A stretch of DNA of 64,000 nucleotides from Thermodesulfobium sp. 4217-1 (GCF_039822205.1 NZ_JBAGBW010000004.1:1-64000), one strand, 5' to 3'. Positions 26,388 to 35,564 are shown, counted from the stretch's first letter. Notes: a model not told the origin generated them from the letters alone. Program-made: numbers and translations.

Positions 26388-26559
26388 CGCTTTCTATGTC
26401 ATAAAGGAAATTTTAAGACTCAAAAGACCAAACAACATTTTAAATTATTTGTACATATTAGGCACACAAAAAAATTAACTTTTCCCATTCAAATTAGTTT
26501 TTTAAGCTATCTTTATAAAAATTTAAATTGAGCTTAACGCAAAATTTCAAAAGGAAAAA

Positions 26560-27636
26560 TCAAATTATAGGTTGGTCATTCTCAACTTTTACAAATATTT
26601 TTTTTAAATCCTCTATGAATTTTTGAGGCTCATCTTTAATTTTCTCCCTATAGAGATCAAAGTCCTTATATATACTTTCAAAATTTTCTAAGCAATCTTT
26701 CATTTTGGATATTATCTTTGGTATATTTTCATCTTTATCTTCAAATTTGTATTCATCTGGTATAGAAACATCCTCGAAAAAGGCAGCTGAACCTCTTTTA
26801 CCAGTTATTACACAACAACCTAATATTGCAGCTTCTCTAGGAATACGATCTTTACCTGGATGGTTACCAAAATCAATATAAACTTTTGCTTTTTGAAGTG
26901 TAGATATTACTTGTGTTCTGCTCATATTAATTAAGGGGATAAATTTAATATCTTTAGAATTTGAAATTATTTTTTTAGTAAAAGAGCTTCCTTTCTTGGG
27001 ATTATATGCCACTAAATTGTCTTTTTGAGACAAATCTGTATTAATACTAAGAAACGAGCTATTTAAATAATCAGATAAAAAATAAATTTTGTCTTGAGAT
27101 ATACCACCTTTTTTAATAAATTCTTTAGCATAAAAACTCTGACATAAATGATAATTTATAGTTTCAATATAATCAGGTAGAACAAATCGTTGAAATTTTT
27201 TACTATTTAAGGCAATTTCTACAATATCAAATATATTATGATTTATAATTGTTTTAAGTATTTTATTGATTAATCTTGGGAAAAAAAAGTTTATTTTAGA
27301 ATTTATTATAAAGTTTAAATAAAAGTTATCGACACTTAACCACCATAATGCTTTTCTAATCTGAGAATAATTAATAAATAACGAGCTTGTTTCTGGAACA
27401 ATAAGTAAATTATTTTGAGAATCTTCAATAAAATCTATTGGGGTAGGATTATAAATTTTAAAGTTAGGATGTATAGGATCAGAAGAACCAAGTGGATAGT
27501 AATACATAAATACATTATCAATTTTTAGAACATTTTTTAATTGAAACATTAATTGATGTAATAATTCTGGACCACCAGTAAATATTGATGCAGGAACAGC
27601 AATATAAATCTTAGTATTTGGGTATATTTCTATCAC
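26560..27636 (-). CDS. Putative GT-B glycosyltransferase
   Basis: 358 residues. Residues 8-20 (KIYIAVPASIFTG) form an N-terminal Rossmann strand and loop. HLCQSFYAKEFIKKGGI is the interdomain segment common in GT-B enzymes. The C-terminal GKDRIPREAAILGCCVITG block is the donor-binding region with the E-x7-E-like pattern. Acceptor and donor are unknown. GTG start overlaps the glf stop by four bases (GTGA), with GGAG about eight bases before. It is therefore translationally coupled to the UDP-galactopyranose mutase gene, and galactofuranosyl transfer is a reasonable but unproven idea. Confidence 0.6.
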   Translation of the reverse strand: MIEIYPNTKIYIAVPASIFTGGPELLHQLMFQLKNVLKIDNVFMYYYPLGSSDPIHPNFKIYNPTPIDFIEDSQNNLLIVPETSSLFINYSQIRKALWWLSVDNFYLNFIINSKINFFFPRLINKILKTIINHNIFDIVEIALNSKKFQRFVLPDYIETINYHLCQSFYAKEFIKKGGISQDKIYFLSDYLNSSFLSINTDLSQKDNLVAYNPKKGSSFTKKIISNSKDIKFIPLINMSRTQVISTLQKAKVYIDFGNHPGKDRIPREAAILGCCVITGKRGSAAFFEDVSIPDEYKFEDKDENIPKIISKMKDCLENFESIYKDFDLYREKIKDEPQKFIEDLKKIFVKVENDQPII

Positions 27637-28781
27637 CTAATCTTCTCCTCAAACACTTCCAATGCCATTTTTATGGCATCATCCATATCATAATATTTGT
27701 ACTCAGCAAGCCTGCCTACCAGAAAAAGATTTTCAAACTTATCTGCCTCTTCTTTATATCTGCTATAAAGCTTCTGATTTTCCTCAGTAAATATAGGATA
27801 ATAAGGTATATCTACACCTGCTTCATAATCTTTTGGGTATTCTTTTAAAATCGTAGTCTTTATAGACTCTATAAAATATAAATGTTTGAATTCGGTAATC
27901 CTTGTAAAATCGTAATCATTCGGGTAGTTTACTACTGCTACCTTTTGGTAATATTCTTTATCAACTGTTTCAAATTTCAAATCTAAACTTCTATAAGGCA
28001 AATTTTTATATTTGAATTTAAATAATTCATCTATCATTCCAGTAAAGACTAGTTTGCCTTGAAATTCATTGCCCATAAAAACAATTTTTTTTGTTTCAAA
28101 ATCTATATCTATTACTTCTTTAAAATCAGTGTTAAACATTATTTTAATATTTGGATGACAAAGCATATTCTCAATCATTTTTGAATACCCATCTTTGGGG
28201 ACTCCCTGGTATTTATCAGTAAAATATCTATTATCTCTATTTATATTTATTGGCACCCTTGCAGTTACATCTGGAGATATTTCTTCAGGATTCAGACCCC
28301 ACTGCTTCACGGTATAGTTTTTAAATACTTTATCGTATATAAAAGTTGCAAGAAATTCCAAATCTTTATCTTTTTCTTTTAAAAGGTCAAGTATAGGAAT
28401 CTTAGAATTATATTGGTATTTTTCTAGTAATTTATTTTCTAATTTCACAGCAAAATTTTTTGGGAAAACTTCATAAAGAGTATTAAGATTAAAAGGTATT
28501 GGAATCTTTTTGCCATCTATAAAAGCCAAAATTTTATGTTGATAGTGATGCCACTCTGTAAAATTCGAAAGGTAATCAAATACATCTTTGTAGTCTGTAT
28601 GGAAGATATGGGGTCCATACTTATGAACGATTATATTATTTTTGTCCTTATAATCATAACAGTTTCCACCAATATGGTTCCTCTTTTCTATTATTAATAC
28701 TTTTTGATCTAATACTTTAGCTATTCTTTCTGCAATTACACATCCAGAAAGCCCTGCGCCAACTATTATAAAATCAAACAT
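27633..28781 (-). CDS. glf: UDP-galactopyranose mutase
   Basis: 382 residues, normal length. N-terminal FAD Rossmann loop FIIVGAGLSGCVIAERIA followed by IEKRNHIGGNCYDY. The family motifs HKYGPHIFHTDYKDVFDYL, YTVKQWGLNPEEISPDV and VNYPNDYDFTRITEFKHL are all present, and the end has LVGRLAEYKYYDMDDAI. The reduced-flavin enzyme converts UDP-galactopyranose to UDP-galactofuranose for surface glycans. ATG with GAGGAG five bases upstream. Neighbours are a flippase and glycosyltransferases, fitting a galactofuranose-containing polysaccharide. Confidence 0.96.
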   Translation of the reverse strand: MFDFIIVGAGLSGCVIAERIAKVLDQKVLIIEKRNHIGGNCYDYKDKNNIIVHKYGPHIFHTDYKDVFDYLSNFTEWHHYQHKILAFIDGKKIPIPFNLNTLYEVFPKNFAVKLENKLLEKYQYNSKIPILDLLKEKDKDLEFLATFIYDKVFKNYTVKQWGLNPEEISPDVTARVPININRDNRYFTDKYQGVPKDGYSKMIENMLCHPNIKIMFNTDFKEVIDIDFETKKIVFMGNEFQGKLVFTGMIDELFKFKYKNLPYRSLDLKFETVDKEYYQKVAVVNYPNDYDFTRITEFKHLYFIESIKTTILKEYPKDYEAGVDIPYYPIFTEENQKLYSRYKEEADKFENLFLVGRLAEYKYYDMDDAIKMALEVFEEKIR

Positions 28782-28790
28782 TTTTCTCCT

Positions 28791-30065
28791 CTAAAATATT
28801 AATTTATTTTTCAAATAAATAAACATTGCTAGCGAAACATAAATTTCTGAAATCAATGCTGAAAATGCAGTTCCATTAGCTTTAAATATAGGTATCAAAA
28901 CAAAAGATAAAGTAATATTTATAACACTTGCAAATATTAAAATCCTTGAAAAAGTCTTTTTATAACCAAATGTTAACATTGTTTGTGTTCCAAAAATATT
29001 ACTCAAAGCTATTATAAAGGGTAAAAAAGATATAATTCTTAAAATTATGACGGATTCATTATACTGTAGTCCTAAAAGTAATTTTACAATTAAATTTGCA
29101 AAAATAAATATTAACAAAGATATTATAAATGTAAAACTCCCGATTAAAATAATAATTTTTTTAATAAACTTTATTGCTGATTCTTTTGATTGGCTGACCA
29201 ATCTACTTATATATGGGTAAATACTTTGTGACATAGGGCTTGAAAGCCCTTGAACAGCTCTTATAATCTTCTCAGCTGCAGAATAATATCCCACAATTTC
29301 TGAACTCGCAAATAATCCTAAAATAAAAGTATTGGAAATTGTATACAAACTTATAGCCACAGTAGATATAAATATATGCCATCCTTCATTTAGATGATAT
29401 TTTATACTCTCTACATCTGGCATAATAAAGTTTACACCGAACCTGTTAAAAATTAACCACAAACCTACCGTACCAGATAGCACCATACCAATTGAATTTA
29501 TCAACGGCACATAAATATAATCTGATTCTTCATGAATAAATACGAAAATTGCAATAGTAAACACAAATCGTGCCAGAACGTTTAGCAAAGTAATATATTT
29601 CATTCTCTCTATGCCCTGGAAAAACCATACTGGAAACAAAACGTTACCTAAAACTAAACCAAAGGTATAAAAGTAAAGCAGCCAGTCATCTCTAAACTTC
29701 GAAAAGCTAAATACAACAAGAGCCATTACCATAAAAGATAAAATAGCCAGTAGGATTTGAATAGTAATAACAGAGCTAAATATTTCTGACACCTTTTCGG
29801 GATTCTCTCTGTTTATTGAAATCTCTCTAGTAGCCGATAGGTTAAACCCATAGTTGGTCAGTATTTGAAAGTATCCGATAAAAGCCTGAGCGAATGCTAC
29901 GAGCCCATATTGTGAAGGCCCAAGCACTCTCACAAGATATGGAAGGGTAATCAAAGGGAAAAGATAATTTGCGACCTGCAGTATAGAAAGAGAGAAAAAA
30001 TTACTAACCAGTCTCTTCTTTTCTTGACTATTAAATAGATTCTTAATTGAAAATAACCTTTGCAA
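28791..30065 (-). CDS. Wzx-type polysaccharide flippase
   Basis: 424 residues with about 12-14 membrane helices, MOP superfamily. N-terminal LQVANYLFPLITLPYLVRVLGPSQYG is the classical polysaccharide-synthesis (Polysacc_synt) signature, followed by NYGFNLSATREIS. It would move an undecaprenyl-linked oligosaccharide across the inner membrane. TTG start with AGAGGT close upstream. It sits between glf and a GT2 gene. No wzy polymerase or chain-length regulator is obvious in the window, unless one of the GT-C-like membrane proteins serves. Confidence 0.9.
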   Translation of the reverse strand: MQRLFSIKNLFNSQEKKRLVSNFFSLSILQVANYLFPLITLPYLVRVLGPSQYGLVAFAQAFIGYFQILTNYGFNLSATREISINRENPEKVSEIFSSVITIQILLAILSFMVMALVVFSFSKFRDDWLLYFYTFGLVLGNVLFPVWFFQGIERMKYITLLNVLARFVFTIAIFVFIHEESDYIYVPLINSIGMVLSGTVGLWLIFNRFGVNFIMPDVESIKYHLNEGWHIFISTVAISLYTISNTFILGLFASSEIVGYYSAAEKIIRAVQGLSSPMSQSIYPYISRLVSQSKESAIKFIKKIIILIGSFTFIISLLIFIFANLIVKLLLGLQYNESVIILRIISFLPFIIALSNIFGTQTMLTFGYKKTFSRILIFASVINITLSFVLIPIFKANGTAFSALISEIYVSLAMFIYLKNKLIF

Positions 30066-30103
30066 ACTTACCTCTAATTTTTCATGATCATTTGATAATC
30101 AAT

Positions 30104-31030
30104 TTAATCATATTTTTTATTCCACCAGCTCTTGTGCATACTGAATTTCTTAATTAGAAATTTTGGCAATATTTTATAACTCATGCCCAGCTTATAACCA
30201 GTATACTTTAAAAGATTTCTGAGAATATATTCAGGCAAGGATTTATATAGCCCATTTTTGATTAAGAAATTTAGCTCTGATTTTATATATCTTTTGCCCT
30301 CTCCCTGCGCGCTGCCAAACTCTTCCAAAAGCCATCTTTCAGAATTGTGAAAGACGCCGATATCGAAATATCTCCTAAACTCTTCAAATACAGTGTAGTT
30401 ATGGGAATGAAAGACTATTGCCTTTGGCTCATAAACTATCTTATACCCAGCCTTCAAAAGCAGAGCGCCAGCGTAGGTGTCCTCTCCCATTATAAGCCTT
30501 TCTTTGAAATAGCCTATCTTATCAAGAGCAGTCTTTCTATATGCACAAAAAGAATTAGACATAAAAGCTGTTTTTATGCCGTATTTAGACTTGTCTTTAT
30601 ATTCCTTAACCAAAAACTCTTCAGGATAGTTAAATAATCTTAGATGTCTTCCAAAAGGGTTGGTGTTTTCATAGCAGATTTGCCTGCCATAAACAGCGCC
30701 AACATCTCTATATTGGAAATGTGATGTCAAGTTCGATATTGAAAGCTCGTCAAACAACAGAGCGTCTTGTGTAAAAAATATTAAAATATCGCCAGCCGCT
30801 ATCTTAGCTGCGTATGAACGCGTACCGCCATGGTCGAATTCTTCTTTTGGGACTGTGTAAACCATAGCTCCAAATTTCTCAGCTAACTTAACAGTATCGT
30901 CAGAGGAAGAAGAATCAATCAATATAATTTCTGATTTCTCATCAGATTTTTTTAGATTTTCAATTAAACTCTGAAAAAGTCTTTCTATATACTTCTCAGC
31001 ATTATATGTCGGTATGATCACGCTTAGCAT
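30104..31030 (-). CDS. GT2 glycosyltransferase, rhamnosyltransferase-like
   Basis: 308 residues. GT-A fold: MLSVIIPTYNAEKYIERL, LIDSSSSDDTVKLAEKFGA, and the acidic nucleotide-metal site replaced by FFTQDALLFDE. EFDHGGTRSYAA is characteristic of rhamnosyltransferase-like GT2 proteins, as is IGYFKERLIMGEDTYAGALLLKAG. No membrane helix. ATG overlaps the stop of the preceding GT9 gene by seven bases, so the genes are translationally coupled. It acts on the cytoplasmic face; the donor is uncertain. Confidence 0.85.
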   Translation of the reverse strand: MLSVIIPTYNAEKYIERLFQSLIENLKKSDEKSEIILIDSSSSDDTVKLAEKFGAMVYTVPKEEFDHGGTRSYAAKIAAGDILIFFTQDALLFDELSISNLTSHFQYRDVGAVYGRQICYENTNPFGRHLRLFNYPEEFLVKEYKDKSKYGIKTAFMSNSFCAYRKTALDKIGYFKERLIMGEDTYAGALLLKAGYKIVYEPKAIVFHSHNYTVFEEFRRYFDIGVFHNSERWLLEEFGSAQGEGKRYIKSELNFLIKNGLYKSLPEYILRNLLKYTGYKLGMSYKILPKFLIKKFSMHKSWWNKKYD

Positions 31031-32052
31031 AGTGTTTTATTAACCAGGTTTAGAACTTCTTCAACTTCGATAGACTTCATACATATATACTCATCAGATG
31101 TATTCATACATTTTGGTTTATTGAAACACGGATAAAATTTGCAAACAGACCTGCCTTTTGAAATAACATAGCAGTTTTTTGGTTTCCATATTTCCCAGTC
31201 ATTTCCTCCACTTATCATGATGCTCTTGACGCCAAGGGCGTTTGCGGCATGAATAGAGAAGCTGTCAAGACCTATTAAGAGAGAGCATTTAGAGAGATTT
31301 ATAAAAAATTCATCTAATGGGGTTGTCTTAATAAAAACTCTTTTTTCATCGACAGCAGCCCTGAAAACTTTATTAAGTAAAGAAAATTCATTATTCGAAC
31401 CAAAAATCCAAATTGTATATTCGCTTTTTAAGATATTTATTATATTTTCCCATTTATGAAAATCCCATAACTTACAATCCTGACTTGCCATTGGATGTAT
31501 GCCAATTATTTTAGGTGACTTTTCATTTTTAGCCTTTATATATATCTCTGGAGGCAAGACTTTAGTACAGCCCAACTGTGATAGGATAAAATCTTGAATA
31601 TCATAAATATTTTTAACCTCAGCGGGTATGCTGATGCACTTATCAGTAAACAGGCAATTATTTAATCTAATCAAATTTCTAAATGGATGAGATTTTTCAA
31701 ATTTAATTGAAATATTTAATTCTGGCTTAATCAACTTACCAAGCAAGTTCTCTCTTATATCGCCAATATTATTTAAAACGAAATCATATTTATTTTTAGA
31801 CAAAAGATTGATAACCTTAATAAGTCTGAAAAGCTCTTTATAATTAAAATTTTTATTTGTGCCCATTGGAAAATTTGCATAATAGATATTATTTACATAA
31901 GGATTCTTTTCAAAAATTTCTTTAAAATCATATCTAGTTAAGAGGTCAATCTTATAATCAGAAAAATTATTCCCAAAAGAGTTTATCAGAGAGGTAGAGA
32001 TTATAGCATCGCCAAAATTTCTGGCTGAAATTATCAAAATTCTTTTATTCAT
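31024..32052 (-). CDS. GT9 heptosyltransferase-like glycosyltransferase
   Basis: 342 residues, GT-B fold of the GT9 (WaaC/WaaF/WaaQ) family. N-terminal RILIISARNFGDAIISTSLINSF is the acceptor-side signature. C-terminal GIHPMASQDCKLWDFHKWENII and LLIGLDSFSIHAANALGVKSIMISGG are the ADP-heptose-binding region. Two Cys-rich tail motifs (CKFYPCFNKPKCMN) resemble those of LPS core transferases. Presence of GT9 genes implies a diderm envelope. ATG overlaps the upstream GT9 gene by eight bases. Confidence 0.85.
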   Translation of the reverse strand: MNKRILIISARNFGDAIISTSLINSFGNNFSDYKIDLLTRYDFKEIFEKNPYVNNIYYANFPMGTNKNFNYKELFRLIKVINLLSKNKYDFVLNNIGDIRENLLGKLIKPELNISIKFEKSHPFRNLIRLNNCLFTDKCISIPAEVKNIYDIQDFILSQLGCTKVLPPEIYIKAKNEKSPKIIGIHPMASQDCKLWDFHKWENIINILKSEYTIWIFGSNNEFSLLNKVFRAAVDEKRVFIKTTPLDEFFINLSKCSLLIGLDSFSIHAANALGVKSIMISGGNDWEIWKPKNCYVISKGRSVCKFYPCFNKPKCMNTSDEYICMKSIEVEEVLNLVNKTLC

Positions 32053-33193
32053 TACGTAAGCTTCCCCTGATTAATTCTATCGACCTATCAAAGACCATTT
32101 CAGGCGTTATCATCTTCATACAAATATTGTTTTCACAATTAATTTTATAGCACTTCTCACACTCTACGTCGATCTTAATAATGCTGACATTTCCAAAAAC
32201 TTCAATTGGCCTAAATAGATTAAAATCAAGCACTCCACTATATAGTGCAACAGTTCTTATCCCGAGCATTGCTGCAGCATGAGTGGGACCGCTATCCAAG
32301 CCGATAAAAAGATAAGTATCCCTCAGGACAGAAAAAAGTTCCATCAAAGTTGTTTCGTTTGTTAGATTTATTAGGTTTTTATTACCGAGTCTATTATACT
32401 CTTTTGACTCATCTGGCGTAATCTTGCCAATTAAAACCACAGTATAGCCTTTATCAAAAAACATATTAATTAGCTTTATGAAATTGTTAATCTCCCAATC
32501 TTTAGAACGAGCGCCAGTTTGGCCCACAGCAATTACTATATATTTATCTTCTTTGACAGGATTGGGAGTTTTCAAATCATAATAGCTATCTAACTTTCTA
32601 ATTTCAGGAATTTTAATTTTGAAAAACTCTAAGAACATATTGTAGGTCTCTGTAATGTGCTTCCCATAGGGATATTCGAGCGCTTTGTCAAGCAAAAATC
32701 CTGCTCCGCCCACATTGAAACCTACTAAGTATTTATATTTTGAAAAAAGGTTTATAAACGGGATAATATTTATGTCCCCTCTTACCTCAAGAACTATATC
32801 AGCATCTATTTTCGAAAAGGATTTTATAGCAGAATGGATAGAGTTATCATTTGATCTTGAATAAATTTTTCTTGGATGTTCTAAGACTATTACCTCGTCT
32901 ACGCCTTTTAAATTTGACGCAAGCTCAAAAGTGTTCTTATTAATAGCAATGATAAGCTTGCCATAAAAATTTTCTCTAATCTCACTGATCATTGGCGTGC
33001 TGAGCAGAAAGTCACCAATGTGTCCCATTTGAACGATACAGATAGACTTAAAGTTATTCATATCCAGATTATCAAGATTGGCTTTGTTTTTACAAAAAAA
33101 TCGATACCCAAAAAAATCTATAAATTTTTTTATAGGAGTCATTTTGGAATTGGGATTTAGATATATAATTTTTCTTGTTATGAATTTATCCAT
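32045..33193 (-). CDS. GT9 heptosyltransferase-like glycosyltransferase (second copy)
   Basis: 382 residues, a diverged paralogue of the neighbouring GT9 gene with a longer N-terminus. Signatures are SICIVQMGHIGDFLLSTPMISEI, IAVGQTGARSKDWEINNFIKLI and LFIGLDSGPTHAAAMLGIRTVALYSG. The C-terminal CEKCYKINCENNICMK again holds a Cys cluster. ATG start, overlapping the upstream GT2 gene by 16 bases. Both GT9 proteins probably add heptose or a related sugar to a lipid-linked core; their order of action is unknown. Confidence 0.85.
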   Translation of the reverse strand: MDKFITRKIIYLNPNSKMTPIKKFIDFFGYRFFCKNKANLDNLDMNNFKSICIVQMGHIGDFLLSTPMISEIRENFYGKLIIAINKNTFELASNLKGVDEVIVLEHPRKIYSRSNDNSIHSAIKSFSKIDADIVLEVRGDINIIPFINLFSKYKYLVGFNVGGAGFLLDKALEYPYGKHITETYNMFLEFFKIKIPEIRKLDSYYDLKTPNPVKEDKYIVIAVGQTGARSKDWEINNFIKLINMFFDKGYTVVLIGKITPDESKEYNRLGNKNLINLTNETTLMELFSVLRDTYLFIGLDSGPTHAAAMLGIRTVALYSGVLDFNLFRPIEVFGNVSIIKIDVECEKCYKINCENNICMKMITPEMVFDRSIELIRGSLRNE

Positions 33194-34287
33194 TTTGGTT
33201 TTCCCATTTTCCCTCTGATTCCATCACAAACTGCTATTAATAGAAATTTAATTCTCTTAAATTTCTCATCGTCATAGACAATGATTCCAAATATCAGCCT
33301 TAATACAAAAGAAAAATTTAGAATAAGAAATAAATAGAAATAAAAAGTTCCAAAAAATTTTTTAGTAAAGTAAATTCTATTTCTTAAGTGTAGGCAAGGA
33401 GTTTGCAAAAATCTTTTAAAATTATTCCTTAAGCTCTTTCTTCCAAAAAAGGTCTTTATGGTACCATAGCCTGTACTTGCACCAACTTTATGATATATTA
33501 CAGATTTACAGCAGCAGATAATCTTCCAACTGCGTTTCCTAACCATAAAACAAAAGTCATCTTCTTCAACCTGCATAAAATATTTTTCATCAAAAAGCCC
33601 AGCATCACTCAAGCACTCTTTTCTTGCCACCATACTTGCACCAAATAAGGCACCTTCAATTTCAAAGCTTTTTCTGAAATTTTGAGAATCTTTAGAATTG
33701 AAAGATATCCACTTAAAAGAGTTGTTGTCCCAGGGTATTATTTTGTTACTACCACATAGTGCCTGGATAGTATCTGTATGGTGATAATATATTATTTTCG
33801 ATCCTACCAAGCCAATTTTATTGTCATTATCAAATATTTTCAAAGCACAAGTAAGCGCGTTACTATCCACAACAGTGTCATTGTTTAAAAACCAAAAAAA
33901 ATCAGCATCGCCCTTCTTTAATGCATACTTAATGCCCAGATTATTGCCGAATGAAAATCCGCCGTTGTAGCCCGATTGTATAAAGATCAAGCCATCGCCG
34001 CTAAGATCTTTCATGCTTTCAAACTCAGTGTCTTTGTAGAGAGTATATTGAACTGGCTTTGAGATAGGCGAAAAAGAAAACTTTCTAAGAGGGTTGTCAG
34101 GATTTACCCAAACGTCCAATCCCCCTTCAGCCCACAACTTTAGATATTCAATAGAATCATTCACAGAATGGTTGTCAACTACGATTATCTGAAAGTTTGT
34201 GTAATTTAACTTGAATAGGCTCTCAATACACTCAATAGTGTCATGCCAATTGTTATAATTTACAAGTATGATGTAAACCTTATTAAT
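33178..34287 (-). CDS. GT2 glycosyltransferase, apparent ATT start
   Basis: 369 residues from the ATT at 34287. The true GT-A N-terminus (VYIILVNYNNWHDTIECI, then FQIIVVDNHSVNDS) lies upstream of the first conventional start codon (GTG at 34164), which would delete the nucleotide-binding strand. The frame is closed by TAA just above. GGGGAG lies six bases before ATT, and the ATT shares a base with the stop codon of the moaD-like gene, suggesting coupling. Downstream motifs are GYNGGFSFGNNLGIKYAL, WFLNNDTVVD (DxD-like) and FDEKYFMQVEEDDFC. A membrane-associated tail follows at about residues 310-330. Family GT2 is clear; the sugar is unknown. Confidence 0.85.
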   Translation of the reverse strand: MNKVYIILVNYNNWHDTIECIESLFKLNYTNFQIIVVDNHSVNDSIEYLKLWAEGGLDVWVNPDNPLRKFSFSPISKPVQYTLYKDTEFESMKDLSGDGLIFIQSGYNGGFSFGNNLGIKYALKKGDADFFWFLNNDTVVDSNALTCALKIFDNDNKIGLVGSKIIYYHHTDTIQALCGSNKIIPWDNNSFKWISFNSKDSQNFRKSFEIEGALFGASMVARKECLSDAGLFDEKYFMQVEEDDFCFMVRKRSWKIICCCKSVIYHKVGASTGYGTIKTFFGRKSLRNNFKRFLQTPCLHLRNRIYFTKKFFGTFYFYLFLILNFSFVLRLIFGIIVYDDEKFKRIKFLLIAVCDGIRGKMGKPKWINS

Positions 34288-34570
34288 TTTTCGCTCCCCT
34301 TATGCCAAGCATCGTTCTCACTACACCTGGCGTTCCTGGCGGTACAAGGCCCACTCTATCTCCAGGCCTAATCTTTTCTTTCAATCCACAGGTATTGTGA
34401 TTTATGAAAACAGCCTCCACATCGTCCTCACCAAGCTTTAGGATTTTAAGGAGTTCATATCCATCTATCTCTCTGTCCAGATCCAAGATATAAGGCTGAT
34501 CCAAACCCCTATCTTTAAAAAGTCCATACAACCCTGCAAAAGCCCTAATCTCAATATTATTTTTATTCAC
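34283..34570 (-). CDS. MoaD/ThiS-like beta-grasp protein
   Basis: 95 residues with a ubiquitin-like beta-grasp pattern: IEIRAFAGLYGLFKDRG, ELLKILKLGEDDVEAVFINHNT, then IRPGDRVGLVPPGTPG. The last is typical of MoaD/ThiS and Mut7-C-associated ubiquitin-like proteins. Unlike sulfur carriers it does not end in Gly-Gly; it ends GIRGAKN. A thiocarboxylate role is therefore doubtful unless the tail is trimmed. GTG start with AGGTGG four bases before. It lies directly upstream of and overlapping the GT2 gene. No molybdopterin or thiamine gene is near. Confidence 0.65.
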   Translation of the reverse strand: MNKNNIEIRAFAGLYGLFKDRGLDQPYILDLDREIDGYELLKILKLGEDDVEAVFINHNTCGLKEKIRPGDRVGLVPPGTPGVVRTMLGIRGAKN

Positions 34571-34732
34571 AACCCACCTCGGGAAACAAGTAAAATAAGT
34601 TTAACAAATATATAGTATATAATATTTTGCTTTAAATATTCATTAGCACAATCTATGTGTATTTATTTTTTAGATCCTAATGAACAAATGCGATACTTAA
34701 CTAACAAAATGAAAACTTAATTTGACAACAAA

Positions 34733-34777
34733 GTGTTTTTAATATAAATTTAATCACGTGTTTTTAATATAAATTTA
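34733..34777. repeat. Two 20-bp direct repeats upstream of uppP
   Basis: A 20-bp sequence starting GTGTTTTTAATATAAA occurs at 34733-34752 and again, identical, at 34758-34777, with five bases between. A TTGACA at 34722-34727 lies before the first copy, and TATAAA within each copy could act as -10 (15 nt from the -35 for copy one). The uppP ribosome site AAGGGAG follows at about 34787. The repeats could be a regulator site or a duplication of the promoter. Confidence 0.6.
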
Positions 34778-34801
34778 AATATTATAAGGGAGCATAAATT
34801 T

Positions 34802-35563
34802 ATGAATATTATCCATGCTATTATACTGGGCATTGTCGAAGGCGTGCTAGAATTTCTACCGGTTTCTGCTGCTGGAAACCTTACTCTTGTGGGAAAACTA
34901 TTATCAATTCCCTCTTCTGATTTTATAAAGATTTATGAAATAGTTATGCAGCTTGGTGCAGTCATTGCAGTTTTGATTCTGTATGCAAAAAGACTTTTGG
35001 TCGATCATGAAACTATAAAAAAGATAATTGTAGCCTTTATCCCTACGGGAATCATCGGGCTGCTCGTCTATAAAATAGTTAAAAACTTTCTTCTATATAA
35101 CGACACTATTACAGTATTTTCCCTCATTGTAGGCGGCGTAATCATACTTCTCGTCGAATACAAGAAGATTAAACCTTCTACTGTAAACATTTCAAATATC
35201 AGCTACAAGCAGGCTTTAGCAATTGGATTTATCCAAACCCTTGCATTCATACCGGGAGTATCGCGTTCTGGCGCTACAATTGTTGGCGCAATGTTACTGG
35301 GAGTTGAAAGAAAGGCAGCAGTAGAGTTCTCTTTCTTGCTTGCTATTCCTACAATCTTAGCAGCGGGTTCATACGCGCTCTTAAAAGACCATTCAGCTCT
35401 TGCAGGGGCAAACCTTTTACCAATGGCAGTTAGTTTTATAACAGCGCTAATATTCGCAATAATATCAGTAAAAACCTTTTTGAAGTTTATCTCATCAAAC
35501 AATCTTAAACCGTTTGGATTTTATAGAATAATAGTTGGGGTGCTCTACTCAGTCTTCAGATAA
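34802..35563 (+). CDS. uppP: Undecaprenyl-diphosphatase, UppP/BacA family
   Basis: 253 residues, about seven to eight helices. It dephosphorylates undecaprenyl diphosphate to recycle the lipid carrier for peptidoglycan and surface glycans, and overproduction gives bacitracin resistance in relatives. The ExxxE motif (E13, E17) and the second motif PGVSRSGATIVGAMLLG are present. The first motif reads FLPVSAAGNLTL: the usual His of SSTGHL is N26 here, an unusual change at a residue considered catalytic. ATG with AAGGGAG about nine bases upstream. Its stop lies two bases from the stop of the convergent chrA gene. Confidence 0.88.
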   Translation: MNIIHAIILGIVEGVLEFLPVSAAGNLTLVGKLLSIPSSDFIKIYEIVMQLGAVIAVLILYAKRLLVDHETIKKIIVAFIPTGIIGLLVYKIVKNFLLYNDTITVFSLIVGGVIILLVEYKKIKPSTVNISNISYKQALAIGFIQTLAFIPGVSRSGATIVGAMLLGVERKAAVEFSFLLAIPTILAAGSYALLKDHSALAGANLLPMAVSFITALIFAIISVKTFLKFISSNNLKPFGFYRIIVGVLYSVFR

Positions 35564-35564
35564 G

